Positions 22,801 through 37,044 of a DNA stretch of 64,000 bases are shown piece after piece; position 1 is the first letter of the stretch; every line of letters begins with the position of its first letter. A model generated the notes under the pieces. That model had not been told where the DNA came from, made no database searches, and was given only the letters and a program-made list of their open reading frames with translations. A program made the translations under genes and the position numbers. Where the stretch lies: NCBI GenBank assembly GCA_009760855.2, contig WPIO01000019.1:2188501-2252500 (forward strand), written 5' to 3'. The DNA comes from Cristatella mucedo. Its lineage: Eukaryota > Bryozoa > Phylactolaemata > Cristatellidae.

Positions 22801-25800
22801 AACGTCGGCCGTCTCGGAGGATCCATCTGGAATGAAAAACCGAACACTATTGTGACATTGCATTACGCAATCACTGCAGATAATCGCAAATTAAGTCAGT
22901 AGCAAAATCCTACACGCTATAATATGCAGCACACGTGGGTACATCATACAAAAATAAATACAGATATATACAAGTATATATATAATAAATACAAATACAA
23001 ATAAATACAAAATACGATAAAGCTCCAAATCGGCTTGATACCGTAGCAAGATAGGTGAAAACGAAGAAATGATCACGACGGGCATCTAGTACAATACCAG
23101 GACTTGATGCAGGGACAAGCAAGTGAGTCAGAGGCTGAGCTCCTTGCGAGACTAGACTCCCCGAACAGAAAGTCTGAGCATCCGTTGCAGCCAGCAAGTG
23201 AATAGACGACAGTGAAAGATGAACAGACAATCATCATTTGTACTCGCTTTTCGGAATCCAACAGTCTAGAAATACCTCGTACAAACCTTAAATCCTTTGG
23301 AGACCGTGCATTTAGCTCGTATGCTCCCACAGCCTGGAACTCCCTCCCGACCTGCATCAGAACATCCCCTGACCTGACCACATTTAAAAGAAACTTAAAA
23401 ACATACCTATTTAGGACAGCATTTAGTGGGTCCTTGTGATTCGTCCTCGATGTGCTTATGCGTGCTGACACTGTTCATGCTGCCACTAACCACATTTGCA
23501 TGCTGACCCAGTGCATGTAACCCCTAACCATGTTATTCATTTTGTTTGTTTTTCAAGCATGATTTTACTTACTATTCTATTGCGTATCACTTTGCAGCAA
23601 ATGTAAAGCGCCTAGAAAGAGATTAAGTTCTCTGAGGGCGCTTTATCAAGTGCAATATTATTATTATTATTATTATCTTACGACTAAATAAAAAATAATG
23701 ATAATACAATTGAATTGCTTTCACAGAGAACTATATCTCTTTCCTGTTGAATTTGCACATAATTTAGGTATCCTATTTCAAAGTGACTTTTCATTGGACA
23801 GCCACATCAGCTCCACAGTCAAGTCTGCCTCCTTTCAGCTACATAACATTGCCAAGATTCAGGCTTGCTTAGACAGGGATATTACATCTAAATTGGTCCA
23901 TGCATTTGAGACATCCCGTCTCGACTTCTGTAACTCACTGCTTGCTGGTCTACCGGCCTGTGCAATCAAGTGCTTACAGTTGGTGAAAAACTCTTCAGCC
24001 AGGGTTGTCTGTCGTAAGCATCGCAGTTGCTACATCACACAACTTCGTGCCGACCTGCACTGGCTCCCAGTCAAGCAGCGAATCAGCTTAAAGGTTCTGT
24101 CACTTACGTTTAGGTCCCTTCATTCTCTAACTCCGGCCTATCTATCAGAACTACTCCCCCCATCAGGCTAAGCATCGTATAATCCGCTGTTCTGACTCGA
24201 ATCGTTTAGCCATTCCTCATGCAAACCTCAAAACCGTTAGTGACCGTGCCTTGAGTTCCTACGCTCCCATGGCCTGGAACTCACTAGCGATTCATGTCAC
24301 CGTTCCCTGACATGACGACATTTAAAAAGAACTTAAAAACGCATCTGTTTATCACAGCATTTGGCAGGTCTTTGTGATTCGTCCTTTTATATGCTTATAT
24401 GTGCTGACACTGTGTGCATGCTACCACTAACCACTTTTTGCATGCTGACCGTGTGCATGTCACCCCTAACCATGTTATTCTTGTTGTTTATTGAGCATCC
24501 ACTAACCATTCGATCGGTGCTTCTTTTGCAGCAAATGTAAAGTGCCTAGAAAGAGATTGAGTTCTCTGAGGGTGCCATATCAAATGCATTATCATTATTG
24601 TTACCTAAGTCTGTATTCCTGAGAAGGGCGTTATACACCCGAAGCATAACTGACTGCGTGGTGATTGGCTATATGACCTTTAAATCCACAGCTGGGCTTA
24701 ACAGACAGACATCCACCTGCTATCCATGATTAATTTGTTTCCGAACCTCTTGATCACACACACGAACACATGCATGCGCACATACACATACACACATGCC
24801 ACACAGCTGCCTCTCCACCAGCTTACAGGTAAAGCTGACTGGGAAAGGACCTCTCTGCAACAAAGATCAAGTGAACTGGTGAAGCCTAGCGAATAAGGGT
24901 TAGGTCAAAAACTGGGTATCCTATAATTTGCTTTTAAGCACGTTTAAGCTATTTAAATGTCAATATTTCGGACTTCACAAACCAGACGGAGTGGGCTCAG
25001 TGGCTCTGCATGGTGTGTGTCCTTTCTGGCTACTCACCTGAGCACATCTGAATGCCAGATACAGGAAATGCAATGGACAGTCTTCAATCAAGTTGCAGAA
25101 TGCAATGTAGTCCAGCCCGAAATTCTGCAATTAAATATTGGCAGCACATTAGGACACCAGAAATAGCAGCCTCGCTGCAAACATGGAGGCCTGACAGCAA
25201 CGCTGGCAGATGGCACAGCAGCGTGACCACCGATACTGCATAATAGACGTTAAAGGGATCAATCTCAATTTCCCCTAAGATGAGAGGCCATCGGGTCACA
25301 TAAACTGTCAGCTCTGGATGACTTGCAGTCTTCCCAAAGTGCAGAAAACTCGCGGCTTCACAAACGACATACCATTTCCGAAAATAGCTTGCCCACACCC
25401 TAAAGCAATAGAGCAGTACACCAGAGGGCTATGGCAGGCCGGTCGTCAATTGCAGGGATGGAGGGGTCTGCCACAGAAACTGCTCTCTTAACAGTTGCAT
25501 ATTAGGTAGAGACTGCGACAGTAGCATCGAGGGGATCGAACAAGTGAGGCAGTGAGCCTCCAACGGGTCCAACTATCACACGAGAATCTCTATGCACATT
25601 CAGAGGACAACAGAGCAGGACTAGCTGTGCAATGTACTGTGCTGCTCGGCATGGACAAGCACGGCCCTTCATACAAGAGGGACGGACGATGCTCAAGGCA
25701 AGCCATTTGGATTTGCTGTCACTGCACGGGCTCCGTGCCAATGTGCCACGTGTTTCACCTTGTCTAGCTCCACCTAGCTACTTCAAGCTTCAAGGAACCA

Positions 25801-28800
25801 CAAGCTCAGTTATGACCAAGGCAGAAAAAATATATATCGGTGCAATATACCAAAAAATCATGAAGACAGCTTCTAACTAACGATGAATTTGACAAACGAG
25901 CTATGGAAGACACTATAAAACATAGACGGACTATGACTGTGATGCAATAGAAGCTGTAACTAACTAACGATAGTGTGATTAGCCTTCCGGGCTACTTCCC
26001 ACAACCTGGCCCAGAATACTCCAATCCTTCCTGGCAGGCCACTGCCCCCCCCCCAGTCTCTTAACTGCATCCACTAGTAGTGGTCACTTTAAGTGGCATT
26101 TCGTTGCCACTGGTTGGTTGCTGAAGCACTAGGGCTATATTAGTCAATCGGTAAAAGATGGTTTACAATCCAGTAAGCAGACTATCAACGATCATTTAAA
26201 ACCAAATCGGTGGTGCTCCACAGCCGGATTATGCTTCGTAAAACAAACTTATTAGCACAGCTTAAGTTAAAAGACGACTCGAACAAGCAGACCGTGCAGC
26301 CCGTCGCTCGGTGAATGGTTTTCCAGCGTTGGTCTTTCCATAAGACATAGCAGCACTCCTCGTGTAAGGCCGTATAAGGCCTGCCAGTCGAAGCCACTGC
26401 CACTGACGGCAGGCATTCTTGGCACTCGGTTTGGACTCAAGCTGGGTTTGGCCAACGCATGCTGCTGAGCCAACGCCATGCTCGCTAAGCAGTCAATGGG
26501 AGGAAAAGGCAGCAGCAAGCCACAAGGCATCGGCAGCTAGCCAGGTCCGGCTCACGGTAGGAGCAGCTGGACTCAGCGAATGAGTGCTCAGACTAGCAGA
26601 TAACTCGATTATGACATCGAGACAGACACGGAGGAAAAATCAGGAGAAAAGGCAATCTCTCCTTTTCCAGCACCCGAGCCACTACCACGGAAAAGCTGAG
26701 GGGTCTGCGCTGCAGCAGCGTGCATCTGCAACAAGGCGATAAGCATAGCCGAAGCCTAAGCATGCAGCGACCTATTGGCAGCCGGCGGCACAAAGCAAAG
26801 CCGAAGGAGTCGAGTTGAGCTCTCCTTGCAGCTCAGACCATTTCTCGAAGGGTCTGAGACTCAGTCGCATTCGGGCTTTCTTATCCGAAGGCTAAGCTTG
26901 CTGCCATGGATGCTTGCTGTGTGCCAGAGACGCTGGCACTCGCCGTCTTTCGAAGATGCCAATCTGACGATGGATGTCCGAAGGGCCCAGCCCAGTGCTA
27001 ACGATCGTTTGCAATGCCACCGGAAGCATGTGTCAGCTACTCCCCACTCTGCGTGGGCAGGGCACTTTCGCAAGTGCTACAGATAAGGAGCAACCGTCGG
27101 TGTGTCGGTGCACAAGCTGGCTATCGCTACAGTCAGCAGGCTGTCAATAGCTTCTCTTTCTAGCTATCTGCCGACTGCAAAATCAGCAGCCAAGAGCTAT
27201 GCTAGAATACGAGCAGCTTAAACGCTGTGCAAGAGAACGTGGAGCTACCGGTGCAGACCCTCTGCCATTCAACTGAGCAACAAAACAGCAAAACAAGAAC
27301 GGCCCGAGCAGGCAATGCTAGCCGCTCTGCTGAAAGAAATGGACAAGCGAAGTTGCAAATATGGCGTCACTGCTCTATTACTGCTGCCGACCACGTCGGG
27401 CAGATTGGCCTATTTCCTCTCTTCACACCTTCTGTGGCTCTTGCTATACAGGCACGCATAGCTGCACGCACACACAGCGTGTCCTGGTCGTATCTGCCCA
27501 TGCTGCATTTTCAGTCGGTACCGCTCACACGAAAGGCCTGCCTTCTCGCTCGAGGTTTGGCTGAAGTCTGCCATTCGTGCAAAGGTTACCAATTCAACAG
27601 GCCACTAGCAGCAGTGCTGTTAAGTTGACATTACATGCATACACAGTGCATATGCTTAAAACATTATCGGAAATGTACTTTATGGTTTGCAGGGCTTGGC
27701 CCTGGCTGCTGTCGCCTTCACCTGCCGCGTTCAGATAGGCTCCGTGACACCAGTTGATGGCATTGCTGACAGGACGAACTGGTGGTGGAGCCTTAATGGG
27801 TTTCGTATGGAGCTCTTGGGACTGGAAGATGCAAAGAGACTTCAAATAGAGTTATTGGGGCTTGGAGGCATTATCGGAGAGAGCAGCATTGAGCTGCCGG
27901 ATGCGGACCTGTCTACTTCGCTTCGCTGCTTGTGGGCTCTGCCTCTCTGTTGTGCGTTCTTACTCAAGTCGACTGTGTCGTACATACACACAAGTTATTT
28001 TATGGAATTCTTTAGGAAACACGAGCATTGCCTGGATTCCCTATATCGCCCTGGTTTGGCCCAGAGGTAAGATGCACGCACACCTTTAAGGACCAAAGTC
28101 GTGGGCTCGAGCCCAGCGGAAAATGTTAAGCATCTGGATAAAGATAAAGCTCTCCAACAGAGCTACACGAGTTCTTTTTCAATGACACATATATATCTCC
28201 ATGCTGTACCGTGCTGTACCGTATGCTGCATCCATGCTATGAGATCATGGATGCATCCATGCATCCATGATCTCATCCATCCATGGATCCATCATCTGAT
28301 ATCAGAGAAAGGCATCAGCGGCAGCAGTGGATGGGAATATGTTCATGTTGCCTATCAAGCATGATATCATTCGCCATTCAAACACGGCTCCCTTTGCAGC
28401 AAATGTAAATCGCCTAGAAAAAGATTGAGTTCTCTGAGGGCGCTTTATCAAGTGTGTTATTATTAATAGGTCAGTCAAGAATTCTCAGAAGGTCAGTAAC
28501 TAGCTGGAGTTCAGTACTACGACATACAAAGAGCAATGGCTACCAATTTTAGGTGGGCTTCGCAAACGTTTTCTCAAGTCAACGTAATGCTCTAATGCTT
28601 GTTTGCATCCTGTAGCTACCGGTCTGAGAGAGACGTTAGCAAATGCCCCTGGCCGAACATATACAGAAAACATATTTGCATGGCGACCGGTAGCACACAA
28701 GATTCAACAGACAGTGGAGGATTTCCTGAGCGTTGCTCATCGTAAGGCTCGGCTGCAGTATGGAGAGCCTGGTCCTTGAACCATAATGGTCACTATTAGC

Positions 28801-31800
28801 ATATCTGCTACATATTACAGACCAAGTCTGCGCTAACCCGTGCTGAGCGGAAGTGGAAACACTGCACTAAGCACAGCAGCGTGTCGACCGACAACTGTCT
28901 CTGCAGTCTATGAAGCATTATACTGTGTCGCCCTGGCTTGGCAGAGTAAGGTAAGGTGCTTGTTGCCTTTAGCGACCAAGGTCGTGGGCTCAAGCCGCGC
29001 GGCATATAGTGCCCAAATAGAAATTAAGTCCTCTTAGGGCGCTACCCCAGTGAATTATGGTTATTTCCGTGTACATGTCATTGCAGCTTAGCTCATTCCC
29101 ACCACATGTCCCCATGCCCTGCTGCCACTGCTGCTGCTGCGCTCCCTTCGGAGTGATGTTGCACTCCTTTAACAAACAGAAGCATTCCTAAAGTACCTAG
29201 AATTAGATTCAGTTCTCTCGGGGTGTTTTACAAATGCCTTATTATTACTATCATTAAAATGGACACCGTCAGAGCAAATTCATTATTGGGGCAATGCGAC
29301 TAAGCCACTCTCAGGGCACGTGATCGACTTTTCCTTTCCCTTTCTGGCATGAATATCTGACAGCAGCGAAAGAACAAACGCATGTGCACGCTCATTCTTG
29401 CGTGCACGCATGGATACACGTTTCGGCGTCTGATTTTCTCGGTCACTGACGCTGTGAATTACTGATCGGCAAAGAACGTGATAGCGGCAGCAAAGTCCAC
29501 TGATGCCTCAACAAAGCACCGAAGAGCACATCTCGGCCAGCAGAGCAGAGGCGATCAGAGCGTGATTGCAAGAGGCTCTACCCGACAGACATTGCTGCCT
29601 GGCCATGCTAGGCCAAGAAGCAAGGATGGCACACTCTTGTGGTAGGAGGTCGTGCTCACGTCGCCGGGAGATGGTAGGTACCTGGGCTAAGCCGCATTCT
29701 GCCTAATAGCTTTAATGCTGTATCTATGCCTAATGGCAAAAACATCAGTGGGCCATCGAGTAGACACGGATCATTAGCATTTGATAATTAAGTCTGCCTA
29801 GTAATCAGTGGCATGCATATTCAGCGATGGCAGCATGATGCACTTACACATCGCGGGCAAAAATAGCACGAGTTATGGGGTTCAAGTCTCTAGCGTTGAA
29901 CCCATTGAACGGCTACGCAAATGTAGGCAACTTTCAAAGCTAGCACACTTGCCTCGGTCCTAGGCATGGAATCGGGATCGGCGTCGATCGTTGCTATCAT
30001 TTCGCACAGTATAATGCCGTAGGAGAACACGTCAGCCTAAAACGACAGCTCAGCTACTGCGAATAGCGCCCAAACAAAGCGTGATAACGTTGCAGACAGC
30101 TTGAAACACGTTACAATCTCCATCTCCCTCTACCGTTTGGTCGTAGTAATCGTTGCGAAGACATTCAGGTGCTATCCAGTAGGGGGATCCAACGGTTGGC
30201 AAAGGCCCGTCAGCATCGCTGCAAAGAAGCGCACGGCGAACTTGGCAGCTGTGAGCGTACTACAACAAGCAGCTAAGTCCGGGCGATTCCGATAACGAAA
30301 TCCATCTATCCATCCCGAATGATTGCATGCGAATGTGCTTAGCAGGCATTTGCTACGGAGGCACGGGACTGGCATGAACAGGAAAGCGGCTAGCCACACA
30401 TCCTACTCTGGGCTTGGAATCTTGGTAGCCAATCCGAAGTCTGAAACTATGGCGGTCTTCTTGCCCTCTTTCTCCGAGATGAGCACGTTCTGCAAAAGTG
30501 GGCAGATGACTTTAGCATGCACCCTTCTTCAATAAATGATCACCACATCGACCTGGGACTGTTGGGTAAAAGGCAGGGGGCCAAGATCAATCAAGGAATT
30601 ACGGATTACGGGTTAGCAATCACCGAAGAACATGGAAAGATGGCGTGAAGAGAGGCTGCAGGCGTAAGCCACTAAAAGTGCACCGACAACGCTTGTCCAG
30701 CTGACCGTGCCCATTCGAGAGCTTTTCGTCGTTTACGCCCTATGTGCACAGGAGCCACTCACTCACTCACACCAGCACGTCCTGTGCATCATAGTCCTCC
30801 TTCCCAGGTGAGCTTCAGGCGAGACACAAGTTCAGATCAAGGTGGATCAACAATGGTGTTCCCACTTCCAAGCGTGGCACCAGGCCGTTGTGAGCACGAA
30901 CACAAAACCCGGACACGCAACAATAACTATCACGCCAGCTACCCTGAATGAGCAAACGACCATGTTAGCGACAATAAGAATGATTCCAAAAAATGCTGCC
31001 ACATCTACGCAGCCTAAGGGCCTTAATGCACAAGCACTTCACAAGCTTCCCAGAGAAACGCTTAATGACATGAGGTACCAGGCGATCTTAATGTAATTTT
31101 AAGTCATTTGTATAGGGCCCTACGAGAACTTAATCGCTTCACATATGCCACAGGGCTCGAGCCCACGACCTTGGTCATCAAATACATGCACCTAGACCTC
31201 GGTTGTAACAGGTGAGCACCTTAACCACTGGGCCAAACTAGCGCGGCATGTCTTAAAAATACTACATGACACCTAACTTCAAATTCACAAATTGCGAGAT
31301 GTTAGCAGTTGGCTTATCTTTCGCACAATAACACGACCTCAAAATTCGATCTGGGTGAAGTGGACCACTTCAGCCACCCTACCAAGCCAACATTTACCGT
31401 GGAAACGCAAAAAACGTGTTTTTGAGCTTGCTTCCTTGGTTTCTCTAGGACACATTTGAAAGCTTTGCGACAGCATTCCACGGGCTGCAAGACTCGAATT
31501 GCCGGCAGTGACTCGGGCACTGTCAGTCGGTGGCAGCGCTGCGCCAGTCCTAGGCTAGGCGCGATGCACAGAGCACTTCGAACCGATGCTGCCTTTTTTG
31601 GCCAAATTTTCAATGAATGAATTTGAAACGAGGCTGCATCCACTCTTTTCCATTCCCGCATTGCTCCCCTTTGCACGGCACTACCAGCCCCTGCGGAGGG
31701 GACTGAACGACAGTGCAAAACAAAAGAATGGACGAAGCGAGCCTTTTCATACTCAGGAGCACCCAGGCACCCGGGCCCTTCGGTATCCATGCTCTAGCCT

Positions 31801-31908
31801 CCCTTGGCCTGGTAGCCTATTTCGTCATGCCAGCCGAAGACTGGCCAAGATCTCGGCAGCCCCTAATCGCGGCCTCTTAAGCACTGATTCACTAATCCTT
31901 ACCATAGC

Positions 31909-31989
<81 letters not shown>

Positions 31990-34900
31990 CGAGAGAAAGA
32001 GTAAAATAAACAAGAGAAACATGCCGGAAAGCAGTGGTGAACTAATCTGGAGCTAGTCTCTCTGCCTTTGGCTTACATTAGCACAAGCTAGTTGCTCATC
32101 GAGACCACCAACTGTAGTGCTAATTTGGCATATGGCCGTAAGAGCTGACTTGGTATAAAACTTAAAAAGACTTACAGAGGAGCCCTACATCTTTGATAGT
32201 TACGAGCTCCATCGCCGAGCGCCGGACGTAATATCTGTGGTGATCTACTAATATCTGAAAAATAAGCAGCTCTAACTGCAATAACAGAAAGGATGATGAA
32301 TCATAGGTGCACAAGTGACAAGTTGAATCGGCCAGCTGACCCATGCATTGGGCATCCACAAAAGACCAACAGGGAGTTGTACCCTTACTTGTATTTCTTA
32401 GCTGATTAAAGAGGCAGATCAAGTCACTGGGACAGGCAATCACCATATTACTCATAATACTAGCTTGGATACAATACTCTGGGTCTTTGCTCAGGGGTAT
32501 GTGCTTGCTCGTCACGACCCAAGTCGTGGGTTCGAGTCCTGCAGCTGGCAATCCTTTATTGTCCACTGCAGCAGGAGTGATAGCTACATAAATGAGGCTA
32601 TTAAATCAGTAAACCTGTTTTACTTTACCTTTCTGATTGTAGGTCGAATGTAGCTAACCTGTCTGCATTCTCTACACATGGAACCAATCAACAGGATTGC
32701 GAGACCACTCAGACTTGAGCCAATTACAGCCGATTTTGCTGATTGCTTCAGCTGCTGGTGAAGCATCGATTCAGCTCCAATATTGTAATGAAACGAATCT
32801 CCATTTGTGACTCCGCAAAGCAACGAGGACTGATTGGCGATTTGAGGGACGGTTCTCTAGAAGCCTAAGGCCTTTCGGTGCCATGTAAAATATGAGAGAA
32901 AGTGGTCAGCATGGCTTAGTCAGGAGGGCTGTCGACAAAATGGTCAGCATGAACGTAGCAGCTCACGACGGCTAGAACACGTGCGCCACAGTCGGCAGCA
33001 GGAGAGATGATGTCGCTGCGTAAGAATTTCATAAGTGAGCTCCAATGTCTAGGACCTGCAGGGCTCCTGCAGTCTTCTTTGATGTAAAAACCTCCTATAG
33101 CACCACCTCTTGAGCAGGAAACTCGTTAAATAAATGCAGCTCGTACTTGCCGGTGTCCCCTCATTGCAAGGAGAGTAAGCCATTCTCCCAAGGCCTTCAG
33201 GGCATTCATTTACCAAATTTTTGTACATGCGTTTCCATTTTCACCTTCGGTCTTATGGTAAAGTATAAAGAAATACTAGAAAGCCCTCTGTACACAAAGT
33301 GGGAAATTTCGGAAAAAGTGGCTGGATTTGACTTGGTCAACTTGTGGAGTTCGGTTACAAGAGTTTCTAGCAAACAGACTCAGCTCACTCTTAGTACATA
33401 AAAGGCCCATTCATGAGCTAGGATGAACCAAAAAAAAAAGAGTGTCGAGCAGATGGCACATTCTGCATAGATAAGACATTGTCCATACCATTGGGGGGGG
33501 GCTAGCCGACGAGTCGGCTGCAGTGCCGATGCAGCAAACAACATACGACTCGGCTCGGTTTTCCTTGATCTACCCATGTAATGTTTCTTTTTATTCGTTC
33601 CTCCTATTGTTCACAGCTAAAAAATGAAACCAGTGAAACAGCAAGTGGCCAAAGATAATAGAAAAATTATACAGCAAGCCTTCACCTGTTTAGAGAGCAC
33701 TGACAATTCTAGGCTCTGCCAAACAAGATCTGTCAGTCACATCAATGTACTAGGAGATATAACTGGTGATATAATGGCGATTGACCCACACCAAAATAGC
33801 AGGCATTTTCTTTTAGGGTTACAGCTGCTCCACTATCAGGCCACGACAAAATTGACTGCCGATACATCAGCAGTCCGACTATGCTAATAGTCCATTGACA
33901 AGCAGCGACTGCATATTGGACGCCATTTCCTTAAGAGATGCCATGTCACCAGCCTAATTCTCATTAGGGACACTGAGGAACAGGCAATAACATTCCGTGC
34001 CAAGAATGCACAAACATGTGAGGCCCGGTGGCATGCTTAGATGGTCTACATCGTGCTCCATGTTTACACAGGTTGCACAAGGTCACCAAGCAGCCGGCAC
34101 AGGCAAGGGGCTCTGCACCTGCCAGCCAGCAGTACAATAAAAGGCAAAGCCAAAGGCATGTGTAGCACTGCATCCAGCTCTTAAATTCGTAATAATCATT
34201 TGATCTGGCAGAGTAAACTAATCAAACGACTGGCTCAGCACAGCAAGCAAGCATCACAAATCAAACGACTGGCTCAGCACAGCAAGCAAGCAGCACAAAG
34301 CACACAAAAGCATGGACAAATCATGTGATCTCCACTATATCTTGCCACGGAAATCTCTCACAGCAGCACCCAGGAGTGGTCGATTGGCAGTGTCACTAGT
34401 TTACAACGGCTTCGCACAAGCAGAAATCTCCGAAGGGCAGCTGAACTTCGACGTTGTTTGGCGAGGTCTTAGGAAAGCTAACTTGGGGGAGGGTGCCGGG
34501 TCAGCAAGACGTCCGGCAGTGAGATGGCCCATGGGGGGATGTGGATGCAGCCCTTCCCAGCCACTGCCCTCAACATGAACTTCGACAATTAAGGAGGCTG
34601 AACTGCCGGAGGGGGTGGGTGCCAGGTCACAAAGACGTCCAGGTCACAAAGATATCCCTTCGTATTGATCCACATGGGTGCAGCCCTTCCCAGCCACAGT
34701 CCTAAATATGCCTATGCCATTTTACAAGCACCAGATCCCAAGTTCGAGTCTGGAAGTCATGTCACGAATTTTCTCACCAGATTCTATCAACCGATCACCT
34801 CATCGGTAGCACTAGGTCTAATTCTTTTCACGAATTATATTCTCCCTGTTGCCGACGTAATCGCAAGCACAATCTAGGCTTTCATTTTTATGCAAATAAA

Positions 34901-36918
34901 ACACGGCTGTACCTACACTTTGACTCCTTCGTGCCATTCGCCACATTAAACTCTCTTAAATCCCTTGCTGCATGTATTGCCTACATTTGCAATTGGGTGG
35001 CAGTAAATTTTTTTCAAATTGAATAATGATAAAAACAAATTACTAGTAATGGGCAAACCTAGAGCAACTCAGAAATTAGAAAGTCTAACCCTTAAAATGG
35101 GGCTCGGTCAGCATTTTTCCTCTACCTTCTGCATGCAATTTGGGTGTCCTGCTCCAAAGCAATCTGTTACAGATGATCACATAAGCTCTACAGTCATGCC
35201 TGCCTTTCAGATATGTATTATTCCAAAAATAAAATACAGAACTGTTAAGACAGAGATGACAGAGCCAAGCTGGTCAATGCATTGTGACATCCTGTCTCGA
35301 CTTCTCTAACTCTTCCTGAATGTCCAACATGAAGCTTAAGGTTGTTGCCCATTATGCCATAAGCTCTTCTGACTGAAGCCATTTAGTTGTGCCTAAACAC
35401 AATCTCGAATCCTCTGGTGACCGTGCCTTCAGTTCCTATACTACTCTCCAAAAGTCTAAAACTTTGCTCACAACTGACATGACAACATTTCCTGACTTGA
35501 CGACCTTTATAAAGAAGCTGAAACACGTCTGTTCTTCACAATATTTGCCGGGTCTGTATGAATTGTGTTTTGCATATTCATCTATACTAACCATGCGCAT
35601 TGTATCACTAACCAATTGACATGTATTTTTTATAAGTAAAGTGCCTAGAAAGATTATTAGTTCTCATTGGATGCTATATAACTCTTATTATTATCGTTGT
35701 TGCTGTTACAGACGGCAGTGCTGCTGTTTGCCTTGTGAAGCATTTCAAAAGACGATCTCTCAACACCGACCTTCATCGGCAGCCCCCCTCAAGCAAAGGC
35801 TGTTAGTAGGCACAGCTCTTTTACTCGTCCGATGTCTATGAGAACCGGCATGTGGCAGCAGGTGCCACGTGACCTGTCACGAACCGACGCCACTGACCAC
35901 AGCCACCCCCCCCCCACCCAAAGTGAGAGACATCGGCTGGGTGGAAGGGGCGTTTGCCTCGAGCACTGTTTGCTTGACGCAATCCTAACGGTGACAGGAG
36001 AATGCGTATGTGTGCGACTCGACTCGCTCGGCACCACGTTCTCTGATGCTTCATTTCTGTTATAGTTATCAGGGTGTGTCGCACGGCTGATACGAACGAA
36101 AGCACCGCATGATACGGCACATTTCAGTCAAGACACAATGCTCCTCTCTCCGGACGGTAACGGACTGCGCATCTGAGCTATTGCCGGTCTCTTATTAGTG
36201 AGTGGCGTGAATTCAGCTCACTCGCAGACATTGCATGCTATTAACTCATCATGAACTCACTGAAAATGGCAGCAGCGGTCTCTTAATGCCAGTGAAAGAA
36301 AGATTCCGACTGTGCAGCTGCCTCGGACACGAACACGAAGCTCAGGCAGGCAGGGTTGGATTGCTATGTGGCCTTTCCAATGACGGCCACATGACAAGCA
36401 GGAGAGACAGCAGTGGCAAATACTGTAGGTCCATGCTAATGGAGAAGGTTCAGCAAATCTTTTTCTGCATATCGGCACAGCCGGCCAGCCAGCAGCAGCC
36501 GACTAATTAATTGCCTTGAGATAACATCGGGTGCCCCATACAAAAAAACACACAGACGTCCAGCAAGCAACACAAAAGCAAGTTCCGGCCTAAGAACAGC
36601 GGGCAACTTCGCTTCTCACCCTTGAAGTAAGGTCCCTGTGGATGTAGCCCTGCGAATGCAGGTAGCGCATGCCCTTTGCTATGTCAATAGACAGCTGCAC
36701 ACGCTCCTGCCAGGGCAGTCCAGCGCTATCTCGGTCGCACACCAGAAAACTGTGGAGGCTGCCTCCATTAGCGTACTGCAATCAAAAGGCAACCGTCTGT
36801 CTCGGCAAAGCCACGTGGCCACAGCAGCTGCACAGTCTCGGCTCGGGCAACCATGGCGTATTCCTCGTAAACCGGCGCCGAACAGCAATGCTGCTGCAGC
36901 CAACCGCGTGCATCCACA

Positions 36919-36982
<64 letters not shown>

Positions 36983-36983
36983 G

Positions 36984-37044
<61 letters not shown>

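Noticed and set aside
36620-36775. LIM kinase rather than TESK
   Set aside because: The catalytic loop reads HRDLTSRN, not HRDLNSHN, and there are no LIM or PDZ domain exons upstream in the window.
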